This document shows positions 47,199-57,465 of a DNA stretch of 64,000 bases, in pieces. How positions within the stretch are numbered: position 1 is the stretch's first letter; each line of letters begins with the position of its first letter. The stretch covers positions 60,001 to 124,000 of the forward strand of contig JAQGDQ010000189.1 of the NCBI GenBank assembly GCA_030141605.1. The letters are read 5' to 3'. The notes beneath the pieces are model-generated. The model saw only the letters and a program-made list of their open reading frames with translations. It was not told where the DNA came from and searched no databases. Source of the stretch: Tubiluchus corallicola. Taxonomy: Eukaryota > Priapulida > Priapulimorpha > Priapulimorphida > Tubiluchidae. Both the position numbers and the translations under genes were made by a program.

Positions 47199-47618
47199 TT
47201 ATGAAATAGATATCGCTTTAGGCCCTTTGTCTATGCTTTCCTCTTTCTTGGGAAGCTCTACGCGTAGAACCCCTTCTTTAAGTTCCACACTGATTTTTTT
47301 AGAATCGACTGTTTGAGGCAATTCAAATTTACGGACAAAGCTTTGAGATTCAAATTCTCTTGTAATAAACTCTTCTCCCTCTGTTAAGCTCTGTTCCATT
47401 TTACCCTCTACACTTAACACATTGTTGTGAAGTTCCACTTCAAGATTTTCTTTCTTCCACTCAGGCAGTGAAATATCAATCCTGAAGCTTTTCTTACCTT
47501 CAACTATATTAGCGCAAGGAACAGGGGTTTTATAAAAATTGCCTTCAGCTTCATTTTCAAAAATATTGTCAAATAAGCTGTCTCTTAATACCGGATGTGA
47601 AAATTTTACTAAGTTCAT
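47199..47618 (-). CDS. Small heat-shock protein, Hsp20/alpha-crystallin family
   Basis: 139 residues. The alpha-crystallin domain (about 35-130) is complete: FRIDISLPEWKKENLEVELH, NVLSVEGKMEQS, FVRKFELPQTVDSKKISVEL and the GVLRVELPKKE strand. It is an ATP-independent holdase that prevents aggregation of unfolded proteins. Unlike most genes here it has a perfect AGGAGG ribosome-binding site 7 bases before the ATG, hence strong translation. A sigma-54-like promoter with two dyads lies upstream. Confidence 0.94.
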   Translation of the reverse strand: MNLVKFSHPVLRDSLFDNIFENEAEGNFYKTPVPCANIVEGKKSFRIDISLPEWKKENLEVELHNNVLSVEGKMEQSLTEGEEFITREFESQSFVRKFELPQTVDSKKISVELKEGVLRVELPKKEESIDKGPKAISIS

Positions 47619-47625
47619 GACGTTT

Positions 47626-47631
47626 CCTCCT
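47626..47631 (-). promoter_or_regulatory. Strong Shine-Dalgarno site of hsp20
   Basis: The minus strand reads AGGAGG 7 bases before the start codon. It is the only perfect one I noticed in the bacterial part, where most genes have none. Confidence 0.75.
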
Positions 47632-47696
47632 AATTTTTATAATTAAATATTGACTATTATTAGTTGTATTAAAAACTTCTCTTTGCTCTATTTAAA

Positions 47697-47712
47697 CTCA
47701 ACTTCTGTGCCA
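47697..47712 (-). promoter_or_regulatory. Sigma-54-like -24/-12 promoter of hsp20
   Basis: The minus strand reads TGGCACAGAAGTTGAG. It matches the sigma-54 consensus TGGCACG-N4-TTGC at 9 of 11 fixed positions, with A for G after TGGCAC and A for C in TTGC. Spacing fits exactly. The predicted start of transcription is about 67 bp before the hsp20 ATG. Upstream lie two dyads (next entry). Confidence 0.4.
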
Positions 47713-47733
47713 CTACTTAAAAAAATAAAATAC

Positions 47734-47778
47734 ATGACATTTTGTCATTAATATTGATTCATATCGTGTCATTTTGAC
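47734..47778. promoter_or_regulatory. Two TTT-centred dyads upstream of the hsp20 promoter
   Basis: ATGACATTTTGTCAT (47,734-47,748) and GTCATTTTGAC (47,768-47,778) are inverted repeats with related half sites. Their centres are about 32 bp apart, close to three helical turns, and lie 36-70 bp upstream of the -24/-12 element. They look like operator or enhancer sites for one regulator. Confidence 0.4.
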
Positions 47779-47882
47779 TCTTGCTGTGTAATATAAATAC
47801 CAGGGACAACAACTGTTCATTCACAATTATTGCTACTTTTGGCATATGATCATATTTTTTACAAGCCAAAACCATAATTACT

Positions 47883-48563
47883 ATGAGAATTGATATTCTT
47901 ACGGTTTTGCCGAAGTTGCTTGTTAGCCCGCTTAACTACTCAATAGTAAAGCGAGGACAGGAAAAGGGGCTTGCTGATATAAATGTTTATGATCTTAGGG
48001 AGTGGGCAACAGACAAGCACAGGCGAGTTGACGACTACGCCTTCAGTAAAGATGCAGGTATGGTGATGAAGCCGGAGCCTGTCGAAAGAGCAATAAGCGA
48101 GCTTAAGAGCTGTAGAGAGTATGATGAAATTATATTTACAGCTCCTGATGGAAAAAGATTTGATCAGCGGGAGGCAAATGAGCTATCCCTAAAAAATAAT
48201 ATTATTATCCTGTGTGGCCATTACAAAGGGTTGGATCAGCGTATCCGTGATAACCTTATAACACGTGAAATATCTATTGGTGACTATGTCCTTACAGGTG
48301 GGGAGCTAGCTGCCGCCGTTATATCGGATGCTGTTGTACGCCTTATACCCGGAGTTCTGTCAGATGAAACATCTGCCCTCACCGACTCTTTTCAGGATGG
48401 GTTGCTCAGTCCACCTGTCTATACCAGGCCGGCCAATTACAAGGGGTGGAAAGTACCTGAAGTCTTGCTTTCGGGCAATGATAACCTTATAGAAGAGTGG
48501 AAAACAGAGCAGGCGTACAAGCTCACTAAAAAATTACGGCCTGACTTGCTAGATGATGATTAA
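47883..48563 (+). CDS. trmD: tRNA (guanine-37-N1)-methyltransferase
   Basis: 226 residues. It methylates G37 next to the anticodon, preventing frameshifts. SPOUT-fold signatures: [48 protein letters not shown] and [17 protein letters not shown], with the knot region and [20 protein letters not shown]. It is transcribed away from hsp20, so the shared gap holds regulatory signals for both. Confidence 0.96.
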   Translation: MRIDILTVLPKLLVSPLNYSIVKRGQEKGLADINVYDLREWATDKHRRVDDYAFSKDAGMVMKPEPVERAISELKSCREYDEIIFTAPDGKRFDQREANELSLKNNIIILCGHYKGLDQRIRDNLITREISIGDYVLTGGELAAAVISDAVVRLIPGVLSDETSALTDSFQDGLLSPPVYTRPANYKGWKVPEVLLSGNDNLIEEWKTEQAYKLTKKLRPDLLDDD

Positions 48564-48654
48564 CAGTAGTATAGCATGTTAAACAGTGAGAAAGATACAG
48601 GTGTTTTATGTTTAAATTACCTTTACATTTATAACTTTTAAATAGCCGATACCA

Positions 48655-49989
48655 ATGAAACTTTGGAGCAAGGGAGAAAAAACGAACCTCCTTATTGAAG
48701 AATTTACAGTTGGCAGAGATGCAGAAATGGACACTTACCTGGCAGAGTTTGATGTGCTTGGTTCTATTGCACATGTTATAATGCTGGAATCTATTGGACT
48801 GCTGGAAAAAAATGAATTGCCAAAGATAAAAGAGGAGCTAAAAAATATATATGCTGAAATAAAAGATAATAATTTTGAAATAGAGGAAGGCGTTGAGGAT
48901 ATTCATAGCCAGATAGAGTTGCTGCTTACCCGTAGGCTGGGAGAGCTGGGAAAGAAAATACATAGTGGACGCTCGAGAAATGATCAGGTCTTGCTAGACT
49001 TAAAAATGTTTACACGAGAGGAGCTTAAAAAGCTGGTGAGTAATGTGCGTATGCTTTTTGAAGTTATACTAAAGCAGAGTAGCAGGTATAAATCGGTGAT
49101 AATGCCGGGATATACTCATATGCAGGTGGCAATGCCGTCATCTTTTGGCCTGTGGTTTGGAGCCTATGCAGAAAGCTTGGCCGACGACCTATTGCTGGTA
49201 CAGGCAGCCTACCGCCTAGCAAACCAGAATCCACTGGGGTCTGCTGCCGGGTACGGATCATCATTTCCTTTAAACCGCAAAATGACAACAGAACTGCTGG
49301 GCTTTGAGACACTCAGCTATAACTCTATATATGCACAAATGGGAAGAGGGAAGGTAGAAAAAAGTGTCCTCTTTGCTATATCATCTATTGCTGCAACTTT
49401 ATCAAAAATGGCAATGGATGTGTGCTTATATACAGGCGAAAACTTTGGTTTTATAGCTCTTCCGGAGGAGCTGACTACCGGTTCAAGCATTATGCCACAC
49501 AAAAAAAACCCTGATGTCTTTGAGCTGTTGCGCTCACGCTGCAACAAGATGCAGTCGCTACCTAATCAGATAACATTGATGATCAATAACCTGCCGAGTG
49601 GCTACTCAAGAGATCTTCAACTGGTGAAAGAGCTATATATACCGACCTTTAAAGAGATAAATGACTGTATAGACATTGCTTCGTTTGCTCTTGAAAACAT
49701 AAGTGTGAAAGAGGGCATTTCGAATGACAAAAGATATGACTACATGTATAGTGTAGAGGAGGTTAACCGTAAGGTTCAAAAGGGCACTCCGTTTCGCGAT
49801 GCTTACCGTAGCGTTGGCAGGTCTATTGCCGATGGGGAATTTATGCCCGATAAAGACATAGTACACTGCCATGAAGGAAGTATCGGCAATCTCTGCTTGG
49901 AAGAGATAAAAGAGAAAATGGAGAGAGCCTGTACTGAATTCAACTTTGAGGTGTATGAAGCGGCATTTAAAAAATTACTGGCAGAGTGA
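48655..49989 (+). CDS. argH: Argininosuccinate lyase
   Basis: 444 residues, slightly shorter than the usual ~460. It splits argininosuccinate into arginine and fumarate, the last step of arginine synthesis. The fumarase-superfamily signature GSSIMPHKKNPDVFELLR is intact, with HSGRSRNDQVLLDLKMFTRE and YTHMQVAMPSSFGLWF. It follows trmD by 91 bp. No other arg gene is present in the window. Confidence 0.96.
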   Translation: MKLWSKGEKTNLLIEEFTVGRDAEMDTYLAEFDVLGSIAHVIMLESIGLLEKNELPKIKEELKNIYAEIKDNNFEIEEGVEDIHSQIELLLTRRLGELGKKIHSGRSRNDQVLLDLKMFTREELKKLVSNVRMLFEVILKQSSRYKSVIMPGYTHMQVAMPSSFGLWFGAYAESLADDLLLVQAAYRLANQNPLGSAAGYGSSFPLNRKMTTELLGFETLSYNSIYAQMGRGKVEKSVLFAISSIAATLSKMAMDVCLYTGENFGFIALPEELTTGSSIMPHKKNPDVFELLRSRCNKMQSLPNQITLMINNLPSGYSRDLQLVKELYIPTFKEINDCIDIASFALENISVKEGISNDKRYDYMYSVEEVNRKVQKGTPFRDAYRSVGRSIADGEFMPDKDIVHCHEGSIGNLCLEEIKEKMERACTEFNFEVYEAAFKKLLAE

Positions 49990-50292
49990 AAAGGTAGTAA
50001 GGGAGATTTACTGGGGATATTGTCGTATTTGTTTTGCTTGGCCTCATTACGTGATAGGGAAGAATGCCTGCTTAGATTAAGATAACTACTGCGTTAACCT
50101 CACAGGTTTTTCTTATCGTATTTGGAAATATTGGAGATAAGTTATATCTTAGTTCCCTTGTTATCGAACAAAGACGGGGATTATACATCCCTATGGCAAT
50201 CACTCATTAAACTTCTAGCTTTAAACCGGACAGACATCTTCCCAGATTGGCAGTGGGGTTGGTTGTGTGATTTAAAATAATATAAAACAGAT

Positions 50293-50506
50293 ATGTCACA
50301 GAAAAGTATTCCAAAACCGCAGGGCATGTATAGCCCTGAAAATGAACATGACGCTTGTGGAATAGGTTTTGTAGCTAACATTAAAGGAGCACGTTCGCAC
50401 GATATTGTAGAGCGCGGACTGGTAGTGCTTGAAAATATGGACCATAGAGGTGCCACAAGTGCCGATAATAAGACAGGAGATGGCGCTGGGATACTTTTGC
50501 AGATAC
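50293..50506 (+). pseudogene. gltB: Glutamate synthase large subunit, N-terminus only, cut by a rearrangement
   Basis: About 71 codons match the N-terminus of the ferredoxin/NADPH glutamate synthase glutaminase domain: [20 protein letters not shown] with the catalytic Cys (DACGIGF), then [20 protein letters not shown] and GILLQI. The family continues QIP, but after GILLQI the sequence turns into the inverted rnfA copy and stops. The full protein would have ~1,500 residues. The 49,990-50,292 gap upstream is AT-rich with no gene I can support. Confidence 0.9.
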
Positions 50507-50536
50507 GATTATAATTAAATAGTTTTCCATAGACTA

Positions 50537-51121
50537 TCAGGCTTTTTTCATTTTGTCATTGAGGGCAATAAGATAGCCCAAGATAATAAACGCTCCCGGG
50601 GCCAGTACAAACATAAGGCTCCCATAATCTTCGGGATAAACAGTAACTCCAAAGATTTTTCCGCTTCCCAATAACTCCCTTACTGCTCCCAGCAGAGCAA
50701 GGGCAAAGGTGAAGCCAACGCCCATTCCCAGCCCGTCAATAATTGAGGGTAAAACACCATTTCTCGAAGCAAAAGCTTCTGAGCGCCCAAGTACAGCACA
50801 GTTTACCACTATAAGAGGGATAAACAGCCCGAGCGAATCGAACAGTGCAGGGAGAAACGCCTCCATCATAAGCTGTACAATTGTCACGAATGAAGCAATT
50901 ATAACAATAAAAGATGGGATTCTTACCTTATTTGGTATTAGGTTTTTAATGATAGATACTACCATATTTGACATCACTAGTACAAAAGCAGTAGCCACTC
51001 CCATTCCTATACCATTTATAGCAGATGAGGTGACGCCCAGAGTCGGGCACAGACCAAGCAACAGTACAAAAACGGGATTTTCTGCGATAATACCCCGTGT
51101 GAAAATCTTTATATTGTTCAT
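50537..51121 (-). CDS. rnfE: rnfE, second copy in the inverted segment
   Basis: This encodes a 194-residue protein identical to that at 44,293-44,877. It lacks the rest of the operon: rnfA is reduced to about 34 bases of its start and rnfG to its second half. It has no promoter of its own that I can see. It is therefore best regarded as a duplicated fragment, real or artificial, and not as a second Rnf system. Confidence 0.85.
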   Translation of the reverse strand: MNNIKIFTRGIIAENPVFVLLLGLCPTLGVTSSAINGIGMGVATAFVLVMSNMVVSIIKNLIPNKVRIPSFIVIIASFVTIVQLMMEAFLPALFDSLGLFIPLIVVNCAVLGRSEAFASRNGVLPSIIDGLGMGVGFTFALALLGAVRELLGSGKIFGVTVYPEDYGSLMFVLAPGAFIILGYLIALNDKMKKA

Positions 51122-51138
51122 GAGTTATTTCCTCTTTA

Positions 51139-51457
51139 TTATATATCCGTTTCTTCTGGTTTATTACCGTTCACCTCTTTTTCCAATGCATTGTAAGCGC
51201 GCAGTATAGACTCTAGAAAAGCACGTGAGGTGATGGTAGAAGCCGTAATAGCATCTATATCACCCCCATCTTTGGTAATTGTAAGGTTAGCTTTACCCGG
51301 ATTCTTACCGATAATATTACGCGTCTCCTTCTCTTTATCGCTAAACCACTCATCCATCTTTGAGCCAAGTCCTGGTGTCTCCTGGTGGGCCAGCACTTTA
51401 AACTCAGAAATAGTACCATCATTTGTAAATCCCACCATAGTGGTTATTTGTCCGGAA
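51139..51457 (-). pseudogene. rnfG: rnfG second half, inverted copy
   Basis: Residues from SGQITTMVGF to the natural end (PEETDI) match rnfG, with Gly-to-Glu at ISGFKV. Upstream, the open frame runs into eukaryotic DNA, so the reading frame continues with unrelated residues before 51,457. The membrane anchor is missing, so no functional RnfG can be made from it. Confidence 0.9.
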
Positions 51458-51458
51458 G
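51457..51458. other. Junction between bacterial and eukaryotic DNA
   Basis: Up to TCCGGAA (51,451-51,457) the sequence is rnfG; after it, GATTTACAATTG begins DNA that is repeated at 51,829-51,976 and inverted at 52,230-52,360. From here to the end of the window there is no bacterial gene. Dense satellites, fold-back repeats and spliced exons replace it. Confidence 0.9.
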
Positions 51459-51602
51459 ATTTACAATTGTATAAAAAACATGTCCAAACGTTTAGACAGC
51501 AATCAGCTGTCATCATCAGTGGTACATTATATGAACAACAACCAGTTTATATTTGGCAGAGCCTGCAGTATAGAAAATTATGGCCTAATTATGTATTTAC
51601 AT

Positions 51603-52595
51603 AAGGTGTGACATTTGCAGGTAATTTTTTAATTAAATGAAGCCACTCGTGTAGCACCTGTGTCTAATTAACTGCAGGTCCTGTACTTCATTGATGCAAA
51701 GAAAAGAGTCGGTTATAATTAACAGTAAAAGCTGTCAATTAGACATGTAGATTCAGTTCAGTTAAAAGTACTTGTTATTAAAGCAACACAATTGATTATT
51801 AAAGCAACACAACTTTTCTTAGGAACTTTTATTTACAACTGTTTTAAAAAATATATCCAAATGTTTCGATAGTAATCAGCTGTCATCATCAGTGGTACAT
51901 TACATTAACAACAACCAGTTTATATAGGCAGAGCCTACAGTATAGAAAATTATGGCCTAATTATGTATTTACAAAACAATGAATAAACAGACTAGTGAAG
52001 AAATTGATACAGTAACAAACAGCTAAGTGTTTGAAAATAAAGTTAAAGGAATTGAACTGCTTTGCACATTAAGAGAAGACTTGTTATGGTACATAGATAA
52101 ACTTTCTTTTATTAAAAAGTCCCAGTTATTTGTAGCTCTGGTCACAATGCTGAAATTATTAAAATTTACAGTTTCTAAATTTATTTCTTACTGTATACTG
52201 TATCTATTTTATTCGTTGCTTTGGCTTCTTTGTAAATACACAATTAGTGCATCATTTTCTATACTGTTGTTCATATAATGTACCATTGATGATAACAGCT
52301 GATTGCTGTCGAAACGTTTGGACATGTTTTGTTAAACAGTTGTAAATTAAAGTTTCTAAGAAAAGTTGTGTTGTTTTAATAATCAATTGCGTTGCTTTAA
52401 TAACAAGTACTTTGAACTGAACTGAACCTACATGTCTAATTGACAGCTTTCACTGTTAATTATAACCGACTCTTAGAGGCTTGTTCATAATTTTCTGTGC
52501 ATTAATGAAGTAGAGGACCCTGCAGTTAATTAGACACAGGTGCTACATGGGTGGCTTCATTTAATTAAAAAATTACCTGCAAATGTCACACCTTA
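51603..52595. mobile_element. Fold-back (long inverted repeat) element
   Basis: The outer ends AAGGTGTGACATTTGCAGG (left) and its complement (right, ending CACACCTTA) start two arms of about 370 bp: 51,603-51,976 and 52,230-52,595. Arms share blocks such as AATTGATTATTAAAGCAACA, and GTCAATTAGACATGTAG, and TGTACATC-like GGTACATTA. The centre (51,980-52,230) is unrelated AT-rich DNA without a transposase. Resembles a MITE or fold-back transposon. A partial direct copy of the inner arm lies at 51,458-51,600. Confidence 0.75.
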
Positions 52596-53473
52596 CTTGC
52601 ATTAGTGATGAAACTCTTACAAGACTTCATCAACTGCTCCAAAGCAAATTACATCAAAAGACAGGCATGTTGGAAAAGACTATCCATTGTGCTTTACAGT
52701 AACTAAAAGCATTACACATTTTACCGCATTTTTTGGACTGAAGGGAATAGATAGATATTAGCTTAGCAACCAAAGTTAAGCACCGCTATGATTGGTCAGT
52801 GAATGGATTCGCTCGCCATACTGATTCTGGCTGTTTACGTGCAAATCGTACAAAATCTGGACCGTTAAAAAGTCCCGCATACTAGTCGGACACAGTCCGT
52901 TGTTTCACGAGCTGACCGCTAGTTAACAGGGCCGTCACTTTGTTTACATCATTACATCGGTGCAACCAAGCAGCAAGTAACGACACGTGTATAGCTTGTA
53001 TGATCAGAGCTGCCTGGTACTAGATGTTTTCGAGACAATTAGGTGATTAATTCTTCATTACCAAGAGTCTAATACATGTTATTAGCTTACTATTGGTAAA
53101 AATGAGCAATCAGCAAATTCAATCCGAGGTCTCCCCACTTTTATCTGACAAAACAGATATGAGTGGATCTCAAGCAGTATATAGAGTGCACACGAGGCAA
53201 AATCTGTCTGCAAAAACTTTGTCGCACACAGATTTTTACGAAACGTACTTAATTTTCTGTCTCAGACAAATTCATGCTGCTCCCGTTTGCGGGCTCGGAA
53301 CAAAAATCCGTATGGAGGCAAAATCAGATGAGGGCAATAAAAAGCAATCATTTAGTCAAACGTCATTTAACTACTGTTTGCTGAGGTTAGCCATGATATG
53401 GTTTCTTTCATACTAAGTTGCCGTGTGCGGGCAAATTTTATCCGAGACGATATGCATCACTTTACCACTTGTG

Positions 53474-54795
53474 ACAAACATTGTTACAACCAGGAGTAAC
53501 CCTAAGTGAAGTTCTACCGTACAACAACCTCCATCACTTCAACTCAATGAAGGGCCTACTAGTGTGAATGGTTGTGGAGGGACTGCAACCTAAACAACAT
53601 TGTTACAACCAGGAGTAACCCTAAGTGCTGAAGTTCTACCGTACAACAACCTCCATCACTTCAATTCAATGAAGGGCCTACTAGTGTGAATGGTTGTGGA
53701 GGGACTGCAACCTACAACAAACATTGTTACAACCAGGAGTAAACCTAAGTGAAGTTCTACCAAACAACAACCTTCATCACTTCAATTCAATGAAGGGCCT
53801 ACTAGTGTGAATGGTTGTGGAGGGACTGCAACCTACAACAAACATTGTTACAACCAGGAGTAAACCTAAGTGAAGTTCTACCATACAACAACCTTCATCA
53901 CTTCAATTCAATGAAGGGCCTACTAGTGTGAATGGTTGTGGAGGGACTGCAACCTACAACAAACATTGTTACAACCAGGAGTAACCCTAAGTGAAGTTCT
54001 ACCAAACAACAACCTTCATCACTTCAATTCAATGAAGGGCCTACTAGTGTGAATGGTTGTGGAGGGACTGCAACCTAGAACAGACATAGTTACAACCAGG
54101 AGTAACCCTAAGTGAAGTTCTACCATACAACAACCTTCATCACTTCAATTCAATGAAGGGCCTACTAGTGTGAATGGTTGTGGAGGGACTGCAACCTAGA
54201 ACAGACATAGTTACAACCAGGAGTAACCCTAAGTGAAGTTCTACCAAACAACAACCTTCATCACTTCAATTCAATGAAGAGCCTACTAGTGTGAATGGTT
54301 GTGGAGGGACTGCAACCTACAACAAACATTGTTACAACCAGGAGTAAACCTAAGTGAAGTTCTACCAAACAACAACCTTCATCACTTCAATTCAATGAAG
54401 GGCCTACTAGTGTGAATGGTTGTGGAGGGACTGCAACCTACAACAAACATTGTTACAACCAGGAGTAAACCTAAGTGAAGTTCTACCATACAACAGCCTT
54501 CATCACTTCAATTCAATGAAGGGCCTACTAGTGTGAATGGTTGTGGAGGGACTGCAACCTGCAACAAACATTGTTACAACCAGGAGTAACCCTAAGTGAA
54601 GTTCTACCATACAACAACCTTCATCACTTCAATTCAATGGATGTGTGAATGGTTGTGGAGGGACTGCAACCTACAACAAACATAGTTACAACCAGGAGTA
54701 ACCCCAAGTGAAGTTCTACCATAAAACAACCTTCATCACTTCAATTCACCGAAGGGCCTACTAGTGTGAATGGTTGTGGAGGGACTGCAACCTAC
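53474..54795. repeat. Minisatellite, unit about 121 bp, 11 copies
   Basis: Each unit contains GTTACAACCAGGAGTAA, GTGAAGTTCTACCA, TTCATCACTTCAATTCAATG, GGGCCTACTAGTGTGAATGG and TTGTGGAGGGACTGCAACCT. Unit starts fall at about 121-bp steps (for example 53,721, 53,842, 53,963, 54,084). One unit near 54,640 is about 9 bp shorter. Sequence identity between units is high. No gene. Confidence 0.92.
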
Positions 54796-54984
54796 CTCAT
54801 TATATCAAGGCGAAGCCTCTTGATTTAAGAGCGGTGCTTAGTAAACATTTCTTATGTAGTAGAATCCAAACTTATGTATCTAAACCCAAGGAGCGAGTGC
54901 AAATGTCATACCGTTCCGTTCCGTTCCATAACATCACATTACACCTCAGAAAAAACATTCTGCTTGAAACCTACCTTAGTTCAG

Positions 54985-57305
54985 CAAGCAATTGATGATG
55001 ATTGTGAACAGGTCAACGGTTAACTGTACCAGACAATGCATTTGTGTACACTTGACAATGCCTCGCAGCCTATTGTATAATAATAGTAACAGTTCTAACG
55101 ACTAACTAGAACCTTACCTAGCTCATTTTACCAAGAGTGATCCTGTTAACAAATCACTCTATGCACAGACTAATGCATAATTAAGTAAAGTCCACTTGAA
55201 GCAACTGACGTTACTGAACTGATGTGTAAGACAGTTTTGCTTTACCGACACATCATGTGACAACTGTAGTTAAGATGCGTTACTGTGATACACTTAACCT
55301 TTGACCTGCAGCAACTGCGCGTGCGCGTAACGAAACGCTTAATCCACAGCTTAACAATTCTTATGTAAAGAAGATCAATTTTCGCAAAGGCAAATACTTA
55401 ACAGCAGTGTCAAGATATTTTTTAACTCCAAGCTCATTATTGTCAACGGGCAAAAATTCCATTATTAGGATAACTAATCCAGCACCGGATTTCAAAATGA
55501 AGCGTGCAAATAATTTTATTAAAACTGCAAATACATACAATTTACAATTGCGACAACGTATCTGTGAGTATTGCTGTGAAAGATATCAAACAGCACACTA
55601 AAATAGACTTGAAATAAAACCGATTTAAAAGAACTTTTAATTAATAAATTACAGGTAACGTAGCTCTTACCTTTTGCGTCTGCCCAGCAGCAAATCTTGT
55701 TTATACCTGGTTGTGCTGCAGCTGCTTGGCAAAAGGACAGAACACGTCTGATCAATATAACTGAACATGCTCAGTAAAAGTAGCTAAAGCTGCATGTGCA
55801 TGAGAATTGGACTCTGGAAACTCACTCAACGCGTGAAAACTCCAAGCAAAACATTTGCACAACCGAGAAAAGCAGACAGAGTTTTGCAAATGTCGTGAGT
55901 TACTGCAGAGAGGCCTGCAACAGTCATGCTCAGGTTGCATGAATACAAAAATGAAACTGGTATGTAACTCCAAAGAGAAGCAGTCACGGAAAATAACAGA
56001 TAATCAAAATACCAGTGTTCAAGCTACACAAACATCAGACAGATGATTAATTCCAAAAAATCAGTGGTGGAAAATAACAGATAACAAGCTGCATGAGGAC
56101 AAAATGGAACTGACAATTGATTCCAAAGAGAAGCAGCCATGGAAAATGACAGATAATAAAGATGCCAGTGTTCAGGCTGCACAGACATCAGACAGATGAT
56201 TAATTCCAAAAAATCAGTCATTAAAAATAACAGATAACAAGCTGCATGAGGACAAAAATGAAACTGATAATTGATTCCAAAGAGAAGCAGTCACGCAAAA
56301 TAACAGATACTCAATATACTTGGATATGGAGTGAAATTAAAGGCCTATTCACATTTAGAAACAATACTTTGCCTTAAACTTAAAAGAATTCAACTCAATA
56401 AAATTGTCTCTAGTCTGTATGTTGTCTGCACAACTGAAATTTATTGCCTAATTTAAGAGCAACATTGGTCCGAAGAGTCAAGTCGAACTACTAATGATGC
56501 AGAGATCAATAACCGTCCTCGATCCAAAATTAAATGGCAAAATTTCTCGTTGAAGCTGCGCACTATCATTCAAGACGTCCGCTGACCGATTTGACTTTTT
56601 CGACAAAAATATTGACAAAGCTAGAATAAATACTCGAGTCTTCTGTAGCAACAGATATATTACACATTTTAGACAGATTAGATTTGCCGTGCAGTGACAA
56701 TTTGTCAAAATTTAGTCGCTGAAATCTTTTCTGCCCACAGAAGCATGGTTCACAGGAAACAGAAGCTACGCTGTATCACAAATTCTTTTGCCAAGTAAGC
56801 ATTGCTCATTTTCTTTTGCAATTTTGTATTTATGTTCTGCGAAAACAAAGCAAAATGTGTGAATTACAGGGCCCAGTTTGAATCACTTGTGAGTTATTGG
56901 AACATTTCAACATCAAAAGAATCTGCAAAAGTCCTTTTACAGTTTCGTCGTGCGCACACGCACTTGCTGTAGGTTCAAGGTTAAGTGCACCACAGCAACG
57001 CATCTTAACTACAGTCGTCACACGACATGTGGTTAAAGTAAAGCCGTCTGCCACATCAGTTCAGTGACTTCAGTTGTTTTACATTAACTTTACCTATTTA
57101 TACATTAGTCTGTGCATAGAGTGACTTACTAGCAGAATCTTGCTTGGGAACAAGAAAAAATGAACTAGGTAAGGTTCTAGTTAGCTGTTAAAACAGTTAC
57201 TATTCCAATAGCAATGGGCTGTGAGGCTTTGTCAAGTGTAAACGAATACATTATCTGGTACACTTAACCTTTGACCTTTTCACGATCATCATCAATCGCT
57301 GAAAC
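54985..57305. mobile_element. Large fold-back element with diverged arms
   Basis: The left arm (about 54,985-55,350) is matched in reverse complement by the right arm (about 56,930-57,305). Shared blocks include ATTGATGATGAT, ACTAGAACCTTACCTAG, CACTCTATGCACAGACTAAT, AGTTAAGATGCGTT and ACACTTAACCTTTGACC. The arms look roughly 80% alike by eye, so the element is older than that at 51.6 kb. The interior (55,350-56,930) has no transposase-like frame. Confidence 0.7.
55950..56310. repeat. Direct repeats of about 170 bp inside the fold-back element
   Basis: Two to three partial copies carry ATTCCAAAGAGAAGCAG, AAAATAACAGATAA, CAGTGTTCA, ACATCAGACAGATGATTAAT and TCCAAAAAATCAGT. The copies begin near 55,965, 56,125 and 56,270. 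Confidence 0.65.
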
Positions 57306-57465
57306 CTTGGGAACAAGAAAAAATGAACAATATACATATACACAAATGTGGTACACAAAAGAGCTTTGTCCACGCCTACTTTAATGCACTTTGTGTTATA
57401 CATGACAAAATATTAAAAACAAAGTACAGGGTGCAAACGTTTCAGCGTGGCATCACTGGTATCTT

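Larger units (their letters stand above)
50497..51457 (-). repeat. Inverted copy of the rnfG-rnfE-rnfA segment (43,957-44,917)
   Basis: Positions pair as x = 95,414 minus the original coordinate across 961 bp. It begins in the rnfA start codons, contains all of rnfE, and ends inside rnfG. I saw one base difference, at 51,404 (T where the original complement has C, changing Gly119 to Glu in rnfG). The left join shares about ten bases (TTGCAGATAC) with gltB. The right join meets eukaryotic DNA. Confidence 0.95.

Noticed and set aside
50497-51516. A second Rnf complex
   Set aside because: Only rnfE is complete; rnfA and rnfG are fragments of an inverted copy, and the open frame of the rnfG copy runs into eukaryotic DNA.
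52027-52278. 83-codon frame within the first fold-back element
   Set aside because: Low-complexity hydrophobic text in AT-rich DNA, no transposase motif.
53093-53416. 107-codon plus-strand frame in eukaryotic DNA
   Set aside because: No recognisable family, no splice context and no codon pattern I can support.
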